Shown here: in pieces, positions 48,856-61,735 of the stretch
How positions within the stretch are numbered: the stretch's first letter is position 1
Layout of the letters: every line of letters begins with the position of its first letter
Source of the DNA: Meconema thalassinum
Taxonomy: Eukaryota > Arthropoda > Insecta > Orthoptera > Tettigoniidae
Assembly (NCBI GenBank): GCA_946902985.2
Contig: OX336392.1
Coordinates: 18,946,716 to 19,010,715 of the forward strand
Direction of reading: 5' to 3'
Length of the DNA: 64,000 nt
The notes under the pieces: generated by a model
What the model saw: only the letters and a program-made list of their open reading frames with translations
The model's database searches: none
Told to the model about the DNA's origin: nothing
Made by a program: the position numbers and the translations under genes

Positions 48856-49039
48856 TGTTGTGTTGGCAGTAAGCACAAGAGTGTAGTGCAGTATCTTTGA
48901 CATAGTCTTTGAGATCAGTGAAGTTCAGTGTCGAAAACAATATGGTGTGTGTCGTGTGAATTGTCAATCTTTCCACAACAAATAATAAAATATGCATTCT
49001 AGAGGAGTCTATGTGATTTATTAAGAAGTGAACCTAACA
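48856..49039 (+). repeat. 3' LTR of the BEL/Pao element
   Basis: 184 bp, matching the 5' LTR except at 48928, 48933, 48942 and 48965 (three transitions or transversions in the central part and one G/C change). AATAAA at 48984-48989 would be the transcript's polyadenylation signal. Confidence 0.95.
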
Positions 49040-49044
49040 GACTG
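49040..49044. repeat. BEL element target site duplication, right
   Basis: GACTG, followed by TGTCAGTCAGG, the remainder of the interrupted L1 block. Identical to 43221-43225. Confidence 0.93.
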
Positions 49045-50095
49045 TGTCAGTCAGGCTCCCCTTGTGACTAAGGCTCAGGCTCCTCTTGGAAAATAGACCC
49101 AGGCTCCTCCTGGGACTTAGACTCAGACTCCTCTTGGGACATAGACTCAGGCTCCCCTTGGGAAACAGACCCAGGCCCCTCTTGGACATAGACTCAGACT
49201 CCTCTTGGGAAATAGACTCAGGCTCCTCTTGGTACTTAGACTCCTCTTGGGACTTAGACACAGGCTCCTCATGGGACATTGACTCAGGCTCCACTTGGGA
49301 CACAGGCCCAGGCTCCTCTTGGGACTTTGAATCAGGCTCCACTTAGGACACAGACCCAGGCTCCTCTTGGGACTTTGTCTCAGGCTCCACTTGCGACACA
49401 GACTCAGACTCCTCTTGGGACTTAGACCCAGGATCCTCTTGGGACTTAGGCTCAGGCTCCTCTTGGGACACAGACACAGACTCCACTTGGGACACAGACT
49501 CAGGCTCCTCTTGGGACACAGACCCAGGCTCCTCTTGGGACATAGACCCAGGATCCTCTTGGGACTTAGGCTCAGGCTCCTCTTGGGACATAGACCAAGG
49601 CTCCTCTTGGGACTAAGGCTCAGGCTCCCTTTGGGACTTAGACTCAGGCTCCTCTTGGGACATAGACCTTGGCTCCTCTTGGGACTTAGACTCAGGCTCC
49701 ACTTGGGACATAGACTCAGGCTCCCTTTGGGACTTAGGCTCAGGCTCCACTTGGGACATAAACCCAGGCTCCTCTTGGGATATACACCCAGGCTCCCTTT
49801 GGGACAAAAACTCAAGCTCCACTTGGGACATAGACTCAGGCTCCCTTTGGGACTTAGGTTCAGGCTCCACTTGGGACATAAACCCAGGCTCTTCTTGGGA
49901 TATACACCCAGGCTCCCTTTGGGACAAAGACTCAGGCTCCACTTGGGACATAGACTCAGGCTCCCTATGGGACTTAGGCTCAGGCTCCTCTTGGGACACA
50001 GACCCAGGCTCCTCTTGGGACATAGACCCAGGCTCCTCTTGGGACTTAGGCTCAGGCTCCTCTTGGGACATAGACCTTGGCTCCTCTTCGGACTT

Positions 50096-53000
50096 AGACT
50101 CAGGCTCCACTTGGGACATAGACTCAGGCTCCCTTTGGGACTTAGGCTCAGGCTCCACTTGGGACATAAACCCAGGCTCCTCTTGGGATATACACCCAGG
50201 CTCCCTTTGGGACAAAGACTCAGGCTCCTCTTAGGACTTAGACTCTGGCTCCACTTGGGACATAGACCGTGGCTCCTCTTGGGACTTCGACTCAGGCTCC
50301 TCTTGGAACTTAGACTCAGGCTCCTATTTGACTTAGACCCAGACTCCTTTTGGAACATAGACTGAGACTCCTCTTGGGACTTAGACTCAGGCTCCTCTTG
50401 GGACCTTGACTCAGGCTTCACTTGGGACACAGAACCAGGCTCTTCTTGGGACATAGACTCAGACTCCACTTGGGACTTAGACTCAGGCTCCTCTTGGGAC
50501 ACAGGCCCAGGCTCCTCTTGGGACTTAGACTCATGGTCCGTGAGGAAGTGTTGCAATCTTACTTGACTGTGTCAGTCAGGCTCCCCTTGTGACTTAGGCT
50601 CAGGCTCCTCTTGGGAAATAGACCCAGGCTCAACTTGGGACATAGACTCAGACTCCTCTTGGGACTTAGACCCAGGCACCTCATGTGACTTAGACTCAGA
50701 CTCATCTTGGGAATTAGACTCAGGCTCCTCTTGGGACTTAGGCTCAGGCTCCACTTGGGACACAGACCCAGGCTCCTCTTGGGACATAGACCCAGACTCC
50801 TCTTGGGACTTAGACTCAGGCTCCTCTTGGGACTTAGACCCAGGCTCCTCTTGGGACTTAGACTCAGACTCAACTTGGACCTTAGACTCAGGCTCCTTTT
50901 GGGACTTTGACTCAGGCTCCACTTGGGACAAAGACCCAGGCTCCTGTTGGGACTTAGACTCAGACACCTTGGGACTTAGACTCAGGCTCCTCTTGGGACA
51001 CAGACCCAGGCTCCTGATGGGACTTTGACCCAGGCTCCTTTTGGGACATAGACCCAGGCTCCTCATGGGACTTATTCTCAGACTCCTCTTGGGACTTAGA
51101 CTCAGGCTCCCCTTTGGATTTTGACTAAGGCTCCACTTGGGACACAGACCCAGGCTCCTCTTGGGACATAGACCCAGGCTCCTCTTGGGACTTAAACTCA
51201 GACTCCTCTTGGGACTTAGATTCAGGCTCCTCTTGGGACTTAAACACAGGCTCCTCTTGGAAATTAGACACAGGCTCCTCTTGGGACTTAGATTCAGGCT
51301 CCTCTTGGGACGTGGATTCAGACTCCTCTTGGGCCTTAGATTCAGGCTCTTCTTGGACTTAAACAGAGGCTCCTCTTGGTACATAGACACAGGCTTCTCT
51401 TGGGACTTAGACTCAGGCTCCACTTGGGACATAGACTCAGGCTCCCTTTGGGACTTAGGCTCAGGCTCCTCTTGGGACATAGACCCAGGCTCCTCTTGGG
51501 ACATACACCCAGGCTCCCTTTGGGACTTAGACTCAGGCTCCTCTTGGGACTTAGACACAGGCTCCTATTCGCACGTAGACACAGACTCCTCTTGGGTAAA
51601 AGTCTAAGGCTCCTCTCGGGACTTAAACTCAGGCTCCTCTTGGGACTTAGACTCAGACTCCTCCTGGGACTTATACTCAGGCTCCTCTTGGGTTTTAGAC
51701 AGGCTCCAATTTGGACATAGACACAGGCTCGTCTTGGGACTTTGACTCAGGCTCCTCTTGGGACGTAAAATCAGACTCCTCTTGGGCCTTAGATTCAGGC
51801 TCCCCTTGGGACTTAAACACAGGCTCCTCTTGGTACTTAGACACAGGCTCCTCTTGGGACTTAGACTCAGGCTCCACTTGGGACATAGACTCAGGCTCCA
51901 TTTGGGACTTAAACACAGGCTCCTCTTGGTACTTAAACACAGGCTCCTCTTGGGACTTAGACTCAGGCTTCATTTGGGACATAGACTCAGGCTCCCTTTG
52001 GGACTTAGACTCAGGTTTCACTTGGGACATAGACTCAGGCTCCCTTTGGGACAGACTCAGGCTCCTCTTGAGACTTAGACCCAGGCTCCCTTTGGGACTA
52101 AGACTCGGGCTCCTCTTGGAACATAGACCCAAGCTCCTCTTGGGACTTAGACTCAGGCTCCCCTTGGGACATAGACCCAGGCTCCTCTTGGGACTTAGAA
52201 TCAGGCTCCTCTTGGAACATAGACTCAGGCACCCTTTGGGACAGACTCAGGCTCCCCTTGAGACTTAGACCCAGGCTCCCTTTGGGACTTAGACTCAGGC
52301 TCCCCTTGGGATATAGACCCAGGCTCCTCTTGGGACTTAGACCCAAGCTCCTCATGGGACTTAGACTCAGGCTCCCCTTGGGACACAGACCCAGGATCCT
52401 CTAGGGACTTAGACTCATGGACCGTGAGGAAGTGTTGCAATCTTATTTGACAGTGTCAGTCAGGCTCCCCTTGTAACTAAGGCTCAGGCTCGTCTTGGAA
52501 AATAGACCCAGGCTCCTCCTGGGACTTAGACTCAGACTCCTCTTGGGACATAGACTCAGGCTCCCCTTGGGAAACAGACCAAGGCCCCTCTTGGGACTTA
52601 GACTCAGACTCCTCTTGGGAAATAGGCTCAGGCTCCTCTTGGTACTTAGACTCCTCTTGGGACTTAGACACAGGCTCCTCTTGGGACATTGAATCAGGCT
52701 CCACTTGGGACACAGACCCAGGCTCCTCTTGGGACTTTGACTCAGGCTCCACTTGCGACACAGACCCAGTCTCCTCTTGGGACTTAGACCCAGGCTCTTC
52801 TTGGGACTTAGGCTCAGGCTCCTCTTGGGACACAGACCCAGGCTCCTCTTGGGACACAGACTCAGGTTCCTCTTGGGACACAGACCCAGGCTCCTCTTGG
52901 GACATAGACCCAGGCTCCTCTTGGGACTTAGGCTCAGGCTCCTCTTGGGACATAGACCAAGGCTCCGCTTGGGACTCAGACTCAGGCTCCCTTTGGGACT

Positions 53001-53885
53001 TAGACTCAGGCTCCTCTTGGGACATAGACCTAGGCTCCTCTTGAGACTTAGACTCAGGCTCCACTTGGGACATAGACTCAGGCTCCCTTTGGGACTTAGG
53101 CTCAGGCTCCACTTGGGACATAAACCCAGGCTCCTCCTGGGATATACACCCAGGCTCCCTTTGGGACTTAGACTCAGGCTCCACTTGGGACATAGACTCA
53201 GGCTCCCTATGGGACTTAGACTCAGGCTGCTCTTGAGACTTAGACCCAGGCTCCCTTTGGGACTTAGACTCATGCTCCTCTTGGGTCATAGACCCAAGCT
53301 CCTCTTAGGACTTAGACTCAGGCTCCACTTGGGACATAGACCCAGGCTCCTCTTGGAACTTAGACTCAGGCTCCTCTTGGAACTTAGACTCAGGCTCCTA
53401 TTTGACTTAGACCCAGACTCCTTTTGGAACATAGACTCAGATTCCTCTTGGGACTTAGAATCAGGCTCCTCTTGGGACCTTGACTCAGGCTTCACTTGGG
53501 ACATAGAGCCAGGCTCCTCTTGGGACATAGGCTCAGACTCCCCTTGGGACTTAGACTCAGGCTCCTCTTGGGACACAGATCCAGGCTCCTCTTGGGACTT
53601 AGACTCTTGGTCCGTGAGGAAGTGTTGCAATCTTATTTGACTGTGTCATTCAGGCTCCCCTTGTGACTTAGGCTCAGGCTCCTCTTGGGAAATAGACCCA
53701 GGCTCCTCTTGGGACATAGACTCAGACTCCTCTTGGGACTTAGACCCAGGCACCTCATGGGATTTAGGCTCAGGCTACTCTTGGGACACAGACCCAGGCT
53801 CTTCTTGGGACATAGACCCAGACTCCTCTTGGGACTTAGATTCAGGCTCCTCTTGGGACTTAGACCCAGGCTCCTCTTGGAACTT
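50096..53885. repeat. Higher-order repeat, 3.79-kb period, copy 1
   Basis: Matches 53886-57670 at offset 3790. The offset becomes 3792 after a 2-bp deletion at about 50968 (GACACCTTGGG where the partner has GACACCTCTTGGG). Corresponding L1 copies are 50554/54344, 52438/56230 and 53628/57420. The first pair shares an ACTTGACTG variant. Confidence 0.82.
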
Positions 53886-56800
53886 AGACTCAGGCTCCAC
53901 TTGGGACATAGACTCAGGCTCCCTTTGGGACTTAGGCTCAGGCTCCACTTGGGACATAAACCCAGGCTCCTCTTGGGATATACACCCAGGCTCCCTTTGG
54001 GACAAAGACTCAGGCTCCTCTTAGGACTTAGACTCTGGCTCCACTTGGGACATAGACCGTGGCTCCTCTTGGGACTTCGACTCAGGCTCCTCTTGGAACT
54101 TAGACTCAGGCTCCTATTTGACTTAGACCCAGACTCCTTTTGGAACATAGACTCAGACTCCTCTTGGGACTTAGACTCAGGCTCCTCTTGGGACCTTGAC
54201 TCAGGCTTCACTTGGGACACAGAACCAGGCTCTTCTTGGGACATAGACTCAGACTCCCCTTGGGACTTAGACTCAGGCTCCTCTTGGGACACAGGCCCAG
54301 GCTCCTCTTGGGACTTTGACTCATGGTCCGTGAGGAAGTGTTGCAATCTTACTTGACTGTGTCAGTCAGGCTCCCCTTGTGACTTAGGCTCAGGCTCCTC
54401 TTGGGAAATAGACCCAGGCTCAACTTGGGACATAGACTCAGACTCCTCTTGGGACTTAGACCCAGGCACCTCATGTGACTTAGACTCAGACTCATCTTGG
54501 GAATTAGACTCAGGCTCCTCTTGGGACTTAGGCTCAGGCTCCACTTGGGACACAGACCCAGGCTCCTCTTGGGACATAGAGCCAGACTCCTCTTGGGACT
54601 TAGACTCAGGCTCCTCTTGGGACTTAGACCCAGGCTCCTCTTGGGACTTAGACTCAGACTCCACTTGGACCTTAGACTCAGGCTCCTTTTGGGACTTTGA
54701 CTCAGGCTCCACTTGGGACAAAGACCCAGGCTCCTGTTGGGACATAGACTCAGACACCTCTTGGGACTTAGACTCAGGCTCCTCTTGGGACACAGACCCA
54801 GGCTCCTGATGGGACTTTGACCCAGGCTCCTTTTGGGACATAGACCCAGGCTCCTCATGGGACTTATTCTCAGACTCCTCTTGGGACTTAGACTCAGGCT
54901 CCCCTTTGGATTTTGACTAAGGCTCCACTTGGGACACAGACCCAGGCTCCTCTTGGGACATAGACCCAGGCTCCTCTTGGGACTTAAACTCAGACTCCTC
55001 TTGGGACTTAGATTCAGGCTCCTCTTGGGACTTAAACACAGGCTCCTCTTGGAAATTAGACACAGGCTCCTCTTGGGACTTAGATTCAGGCTCCTCTTGG
55101 GACGTGGATTCAGACTCCTCTTGGGCCTTAGATTCAGGCTCTTCTTGGACTTAAACAGAGGCTCCTCTTGGTACATAGACACAGGCTTCTCTTGGGACTT
55201 AGACTCAGGCTCCACTTGGGACATAGACTCAGGCTCCCTTTGGGACTTAGGCTCAGGCTCCTCTTGGGACATAGACCCAGGCTCCTCTTGGGACATACAC
55301 CCAGGCTCCCTTTGGGACTTAGACTCAGGCTCCTCTTGGGACTTAGACACAGGCTCCTATTCGCACGTAGACACAGACTCCTCTTGGGTAAAAGTCTAAG
55401 GCTCCTCTCGGGACTTAAACTCAGGCTCCTCTTGGGACTTAGACTCAGAATCCTCCTGGGACTTATACTCAGGCTCCTCTTGGGTTTTAGACAGGCTCCA
55501 ATTTGGACATAGACACAGGCTCGTCTTGGGACTTTGACTCAGGCTCCTCTTGGGACGTAAAATCAGACTCCTCTTGGGCCTTAGATTCAGGCTCCCCTTG
55601 GGACTTAAACACAGGCTCCTCTTGGTACTTAGACACAGGCTCCTCTTGGGACTTAGACTCAGGCTCCACTTGGGACATAGACTCAGGCTCCATTTGGGAC
55701 TTAAACACAGGCTCCTCTTGGTACTTAAACACAGGCTCCTCTTGGGACTTAGACTCAGGCTTCATTTGGGACATAGACTCAGGCTCCCTTTGGGACTTAG
55801 ACTCAGGTTTCACTTGGGACATAGACTCAGGCTCCCTTTGGGACAGACTCAGGCTCCTCTTGAGACTTAGACCCAGGCTCCCTTTGGGACTTAGACTCGG
55901 GCTCCTCTTGGAACATAGACCCAAGCTCCTCTTGGGACTTAGACTCAGGCTCCCCTTGGGACATAGACCCAGGCTCCTCTTGGGACTTAGAATCAGGCTC
56001 CTCTTGGAACATAGACTCAGGCTCCCTTTGGGACAGACTCAGGCTCCCCTTGAGACTTAGACCCAGGCTCCCTTTGGGACTTAGACTCAGGCTCCCCTTG
56101 GGATATAGACCCAGGCTCCTCTTGGGACTTAGACCCAAGCTCCTCTTGGGACTTAGACTCAGGCTACCCTTGGGACACAGACCCAGGATCCTCTAGGGAC
56201 TTAGACTCATGGACCGTGAGGAAGTGTTGCAATCTTATTTGACAGTGTCAGTCAGGCTCCCCTTGTAACTAAGGCTCAGGCTCGTCTTGGAAAATAGACC
56301 CAGGCTCCTCCTGGGACTTAGACTCAGACTCCTCTTGGGACATAGACTCAGGCTCCCCTTGGGAAACAGACCAAGGCCCCTCTTGGGACTTAGACTCAGA
56401 CTCCTCTTGGGAAATAGGCTCAGGCTCCTCTTGGTACTTAGACTCCTCTTGGGACTTAGACACAGGCTCCTCTTGGGACATTGAATCAGGCTCCTCTTGG
56501 GACACAGACCCAGGCTCCTCTTGGGACTTTGACTCAGGCTCCACTTGCGACACAGACCCAGTCTCCTCTTGGGACTTAGACCCAGGCTCTTCTTGGGACT
56601 TAGGCTCAGGCTCCTCTTGGGACACAGACCCAGGCTCCTCTTGGGACACAGACTCAGGTTCCTCTTGGGACACAGACCCAGGCTCCTCTTGGGACATAGA
56701 CCCAGGCTCCTCTTGGGACTTAGGCTCAGGCTCCTCTTGGGACATAGACCAAGGCTCCGCTTGGGACTCAGACTCAGGCTCCCTTTGGGACTTAGACTCA

Positions 56801-57670
56801 GGCTCCTCTTGGGACATAGACCTAGGCTCCTCTTGAGACTTAGACTCAGGCTCCACTTGGGACATAGACTCAGGCTCCCTTTGGGACTTAGGCTCAGGCT
56901 CCACTTGGGACATAAACCCAGGCTCCTCCTGGGATATACACCCAGGCTCCCTTTGGGACTTAGACTCAGGCTCCACTTGGGACATAGACTCAGGCTCCCT
57001 ATGGGACTTAGACTCAGGCTGCTCTTGAGACTTAGACCCAGGCTCCCTTTGGGACTTAGACTCATGCTCCTCTTGGGTCATAGACCCAAGCTCCTCTTAG
57101 GACTTAGACTCAGGCTCCACTTGGGACATAGACCCAGGCTCCTCTTGGAACTTAGACTCAGGCTCCTCTTGGAACTTAGACTCAGGCTCCTATTTGACTT
57201 AGACCCAGACTCCTTTTGGAACATAGACTCAGATTCCTCTTGGGACTTAGAATCAGGCTCCTCTTGGGACCTTGACTCAGGCTTCACTTGGGACATAGAG
57301 CCAGGCTCCTCTTGGGACATAGGCTCAGACTCCCCTTGGGACTTAGACTCAGGCTCCTCTTGGGACACAGATCCAGGCTCCTCTTGGGACTTAGACTCTT
57401 GGTCCGTGAGGAAGTGTTGCAATCTTATTTGACTGTGTCATTCAGGCTCCCCTTGTGACTTAGGCTCAGGCTCCTCTTGGGAAATAGACCCAGGCTCCTC
57501 TTGGGACATAGACTCAGACTCCTCTTGGGACTTAGACCCATGCACCTCATGGGATTTAGGCTCAGGCTCCTCTTGGGACACAGACCCAGGCTCTTCTTGG
57601 GACATAGACCCAGACTCCTCTTGGGACTTAGATTCAGGCTCCTCTTGGGACTTAGACCCAGGCTCCTCTT
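53886..57670. repeat. Higher-order repeat, 3.79-kb period, copy 2
   Basis: Second tandem copy of the 3.79-kb unit. It shares L2 (55352, partner 51560), a GGGTTTTAGACAGG unit and a GACGTAAAATCAG unit with copy 1. Few substitutions are visible. Homology fades near 57670. Confidence 0.8.
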
Positions 57671-60204
57671 GGGACTTAGACTCAGACTCCTCTTGGACCT
57701 TAGACTCAGGCTCCTGTTGGGACTTTGACTCAGGCTGCACTTGGGACAAAGACCCAGGCTCCTGTTGGGACTTAGACTCAGACACCTCTTGGGACATAGA
57801 CATAGGCTCCTCTTGGGACACAGACCCAGGCTCCTGATGGGACTTTGACCCAGGCTGCTCTTGGGACTTAGACCCAGGCTCCTCATGGGACTTAGACTCA
57901 GACTCCTCTTGGGACTTAGACTCAGGCTCCTCTTGGGAAACAGACCCAGACTCCTCTTGGGACTTGGACTCAGGCTCCCCTTTGGATTTTGACTAAGGCT
58001 CCACTCGGGACACAGACTCAGGCTCCTCTTGGGACATAGACCCAGGCTCCTCTAGGGACTTAGACTCAGGCTCCTCTTGGGAAACAGACCCAGACTCCTC
58101 TTGGGACTTGGACTCAGGCTCTCCTTGGGACTTAGACTCAGACTCCTCTTGGGACTTAGACTCAAGCTCCTCTTGGGACTTAGACTCAGGCTTCTCTTGG
58201 GAAACAGACCCAGGCTCCTCTTGGGACATAGACTCAGACTCCTCTTGGGAAATAGACTCAGGCTCCTCTTGGGACTTAGACTCAGACTCCTCTTGGGAAA
58301 TAGACTCAGGCTCCTCTTGGGACTTAGACTCCTCTTGGGACTTAGTCACAGGCTCCTCTTGGGTCTTTGACTCAGGCTCCACTTGGAACACAGGCCCAGG
58401 CTCCTCTTGGGAATTTGACTCAAGCTCCACTTGGGTCACAGACCCAGGCTCCTCTTGGGACTTAGACTCAGGCTCGCCTTGGGACTTTGACTGAGGCTCC
58501 ACTTGGGACACAGACTCAGGTTCCTCTTGGGACTTAGAATCAGACTCCTCTTGGGACTTAGACCCAGGCTCCTCTTGGGACATAGACTCAGACTCCTCTT
58601 GGGACACAGGCCCAGGCTCCTCTTGCGACACAGACTCAGGCTTCTCTTGGGACTTAGACTCAGGCTCCTCTTGGGACGTGGAATCAGACTCCTCTTGGGC
58701 CTTAGATTCAGCCTCCTCTTGGGACTTAAACAGAGGCTCCTCTTGGTACTTAGACACAGGCTTCTCTTGGGACTTATACTCAGGCTCCACTTGGGACATA
58801 GACTCAGGCTCCCTTTGGGACTTAGGCTCTGGCTCCTCCTGGGACATAGACCCAGGCTCCTTTTGGGACATACACCCAGGCTCCCTTTGGGACTTAGACT
58901 CAGGCTCCTCTTGGGACTTAGACACAGGCTCCTATTGGGACTTAGACACAGGCTCGTCTTGGGACTTAGAGACATGATCCTATTGAGACACAGACTCAGG
59001 CTCCTCTTGGGACTTGAACTAAGACTCCTCTTGGGAAGTGGAATCAGACTCCTCTTGGGCCTTAGATTCAGGCTCCTCTTGGGACTTAAACACAGGCTCC
59101 TCTTGGTACTTAGACACAGGCTCCTCTTGGAACTGAGACTCAGGCTCCACTTGGGACACAGACTCAGGCTCCTCTTGGGACATAGACCCAGGCTCCTCTT
59201 GGGACTTAGACCCAGGCTCATCTTGGGACTTATTCTCAGGCTCCTCCTGGGAAACAGACCCAGACCCCTCTTGGGACTTAGACTCAGGCTCCACTTGGGA
59301 CGGAGACTCAGGCTCCTCTTGGGACACAGACTCAGGCTCCTCTTGGGACTTAGACCCAGGCTCATCTTGGGACTTAGACTCAGGCTCCTCCTGGGAAACA
59401 GACCCAGACTCCTCTTGGAACTTGGACTCAGGCTCCACTTGGGACACAGACTCAGGCTCCTCTTGGGACACAGACTCAGGCTCCTCTTGGGACTTAGACC
59501 CAGGATCATCTTGGGACTTAGACTCAGGCTCCTCCCGGGAAACAGACCCAGACCCCTCCTGGGACTTGGACTCAGGCTCCCTTTGGGACTTAGACTCAGA
59601 CTCCTCTTGGGACTTAGTCTCAGGCTCCTCTTGGGATTTAGACCCAGGCTCCTCTTGGGACTTAGAGACTCAGACTCCCCTTGGAACTTAGACTCAGACT
59701 CCTCTTGGGACTTAAACTCAGACTCCTCTTGGTATATAGACTCAGGCTCCCCTTGGGACTAGACCCAGGCTCCTCTTGGGACTTAGACTCAGGCTCCTCT
59801 CGGGTCTTAGACTCAGACTCGTCTTGGGACTTAAACTCAGGCTCCTCTTGGGACTTAGACTCAGACTCCTTTTGGGACTTAGACCCAGGCTCCTCTTGGG
59901 ACTTAGACTCAGGCTCCTCTTGGGACTTAGATCCAGGCTCCTCTTGGGACTTAGACTCAGACTCCTCTTGGGACACAGACTCAGACTCCTCTTGGGACTT
60001 AGGCCCAGGCTCCTCTTGGGTCTTAGGCCCAGGCTCCTCTTGGGACACAGACTCAGGCTCCTCTTGGGACTTAGACCCAGGCTCCACTTGGGACTTAGAT
60101 TCAGGCTCCCCTTGGGACGTGGAATCAGACTCCTCTTGGGCCTTAGATTCAGGCTCCTCTTGGGACTTAAACAGAGGCTCCTCTTGGGACTTAGACACAG
60201 GCTC

Positions 60205-61735
60205 CTATGCGCACGTAGACACAGACTCCTCTGGGTAAAAGTCTAAGGCTCCTCTCGGGACTTAAACTCAGGCTCCTCTTGGGACATAGGCTCAGACTCC
60301 TCTTGGGACTTATACTGAGGCTCCTCTTGGGATTTAGACAGGCTCCAATTGGGACATAGGCCCAGGCTCCTCTTGGGACTTAGACTCAGGCTCCACTTGG
60401 GATATAGACTCAGGCTCCCTTTGAGACTTAAACACAGGCTCCTCTTGGTACATAGACACAGGCTCCTCTTGGGACTTAGAATCAGGCTCCATTTGGGACA
60501 TAGACTCAGGCTCCTTTTGGGTCATAGACTCAGGTTCCACTTGGGACATAGACTCAGGCTACATTTGGGACAGACTCAGGCTCCTCTTGAGACTTAGACC
60601 CGGGCTCCCTTTGGGACTTAGACTCAGGCTCCTCTTGGGACATAAAACCAAGCTCCTCTTGGGACATAGACTCAGGCTCCCCTTGGGACATAGATCCAGG
60701 CTCCTCTTGGAACTTAGACTCAGACTCTTCTTGGGACTTGGACTCAGGCTCCTCTTGGGACCTTGACTAAGGCTCCACTTGGGATACAGACCCAGGCTCC
60801 TCTTGGGACATAGGCTCAGACGCCAAATGGGACTTAAATTCAGGCTCCTCTTGGGACACAGACCCAGGCTCCTCTTGGGACTTAGACTCATGGTCTGTGA
60901 GGAAGTGTTGCAATCTTATTTGACTGTGTCAGTCAGGCTCCCCTTGTGACTAAGGCTCAGGATCCTCTTGGAAAATAGACCCAGGCTCCTCCTGGGACTT
61001 AGACGCAGACTCCTCTTGGGACATAGACTCAGGCTCCCCTTGGGAAACAGACCCAGGCCCCTTTTGGGACTTAGGCTCAGGCTCCTCTTGGGACATAGAC
61101 CAAGGATCCTCTTGGGACTCAGACCCAGGCTCCTCTTGGGACTTAGACTCATGGTCCGTGAGGAAGTGTTGCAATCTTATTTGACTGTGTCAGTCAGGCT
61201 CCCCTTGTGACTAAGGCTCAGGCTCCTCTTGGAAAATAGACCCAGGCTCCTCCTGGGACTTAGACGCAGACTCCTCTTGGGACATAGACTCAGGCTCCTT
61301 TTGGGAAACAGACCCAGGCCCCTTTTGGGACTTAGGCTCAGGCTCCTCTTGGGATATAGACCTAGGCTCCTCTTGGGACTTAGACTCAGGCTCGACTTGG
61401 GACATAGACTAAGGCTCCCTTTGGGACTTAGGCTCAGGCTCCTCTTGGGACATAAACCCAGGCTCCTCTTGGGATATACATCCAGGCTCCCTTTGGGACT
61501 TAGACTCGGGCTCCACTTGGGACTTTGACTCAGGCTCCACTTGGGACAAAGACCCAGGCTCCTGTTGGGACTTTGACCCAGGCTCCTCTTGGGACTTAGA
61601 CTCAGGCTCCTCATGGGACTTAGACTCAGACTCCTCTTGGGAATTAGGCTCAGGCTCCTCTTGAGACTTAGGCCTAGGCTCCTCATGGGACACAGACCCA
61701 GGCTCCTCTTGGGACATAGACGCAGACTCCTCTTG
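60205..61735. repeat. Array segment matching 725-2255 near the left end
   Basis: Constant offset of 59480 bp to the left end of the window. L2 (60205/725), the ACAGGCTCC junction and both L1 copies (60911/1431 and 61172/1692) line up exactly. More substitutions are visible than between tandem neighbours. This shows that related higher-order units are dispersed across the array and not only adjacent. Confidence 0.72.

Larger units (their letters stand above)
43226..49039 (+). mobile_element. BEL/Pao LTR retrotransposon, near full length
   Basis: A 5814-bp element with 184-bp LTRs (43226-43409 and 48856-49039), TG...CA ends, a PBS five bases after the 5' LTR, one gag-pol reading frame, and a polypurine tract abutting the 3' LTR. 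The domain order is that of the BEL/Pao group: DUF1759 Gag, CCHC knuckles, DUF1758 aspartic protease, reverse transcriptase, Pao-type RNase H (Peptidase_A17 region), H2C2 and DDE integrase, DUF5641. There is no envelope frame. The 5-bp target duplication GACTG lies inside the L1 palindrome. LTRs differ at 4 of 184 positions. The single lesion noticed is an in-frame TGA at 45718. The interior is clearly AT-richer than the surrounding array. Confidence 0.96.

Noticed and set aside
48632..48886. 84-codon plus ORF over the pol end and 3' LTR, as an envelope or accessory gene
   Set aside because: It overlaps the integrase C-terminus in another frame and the LTR, has no envelope features, and is best read as chance.
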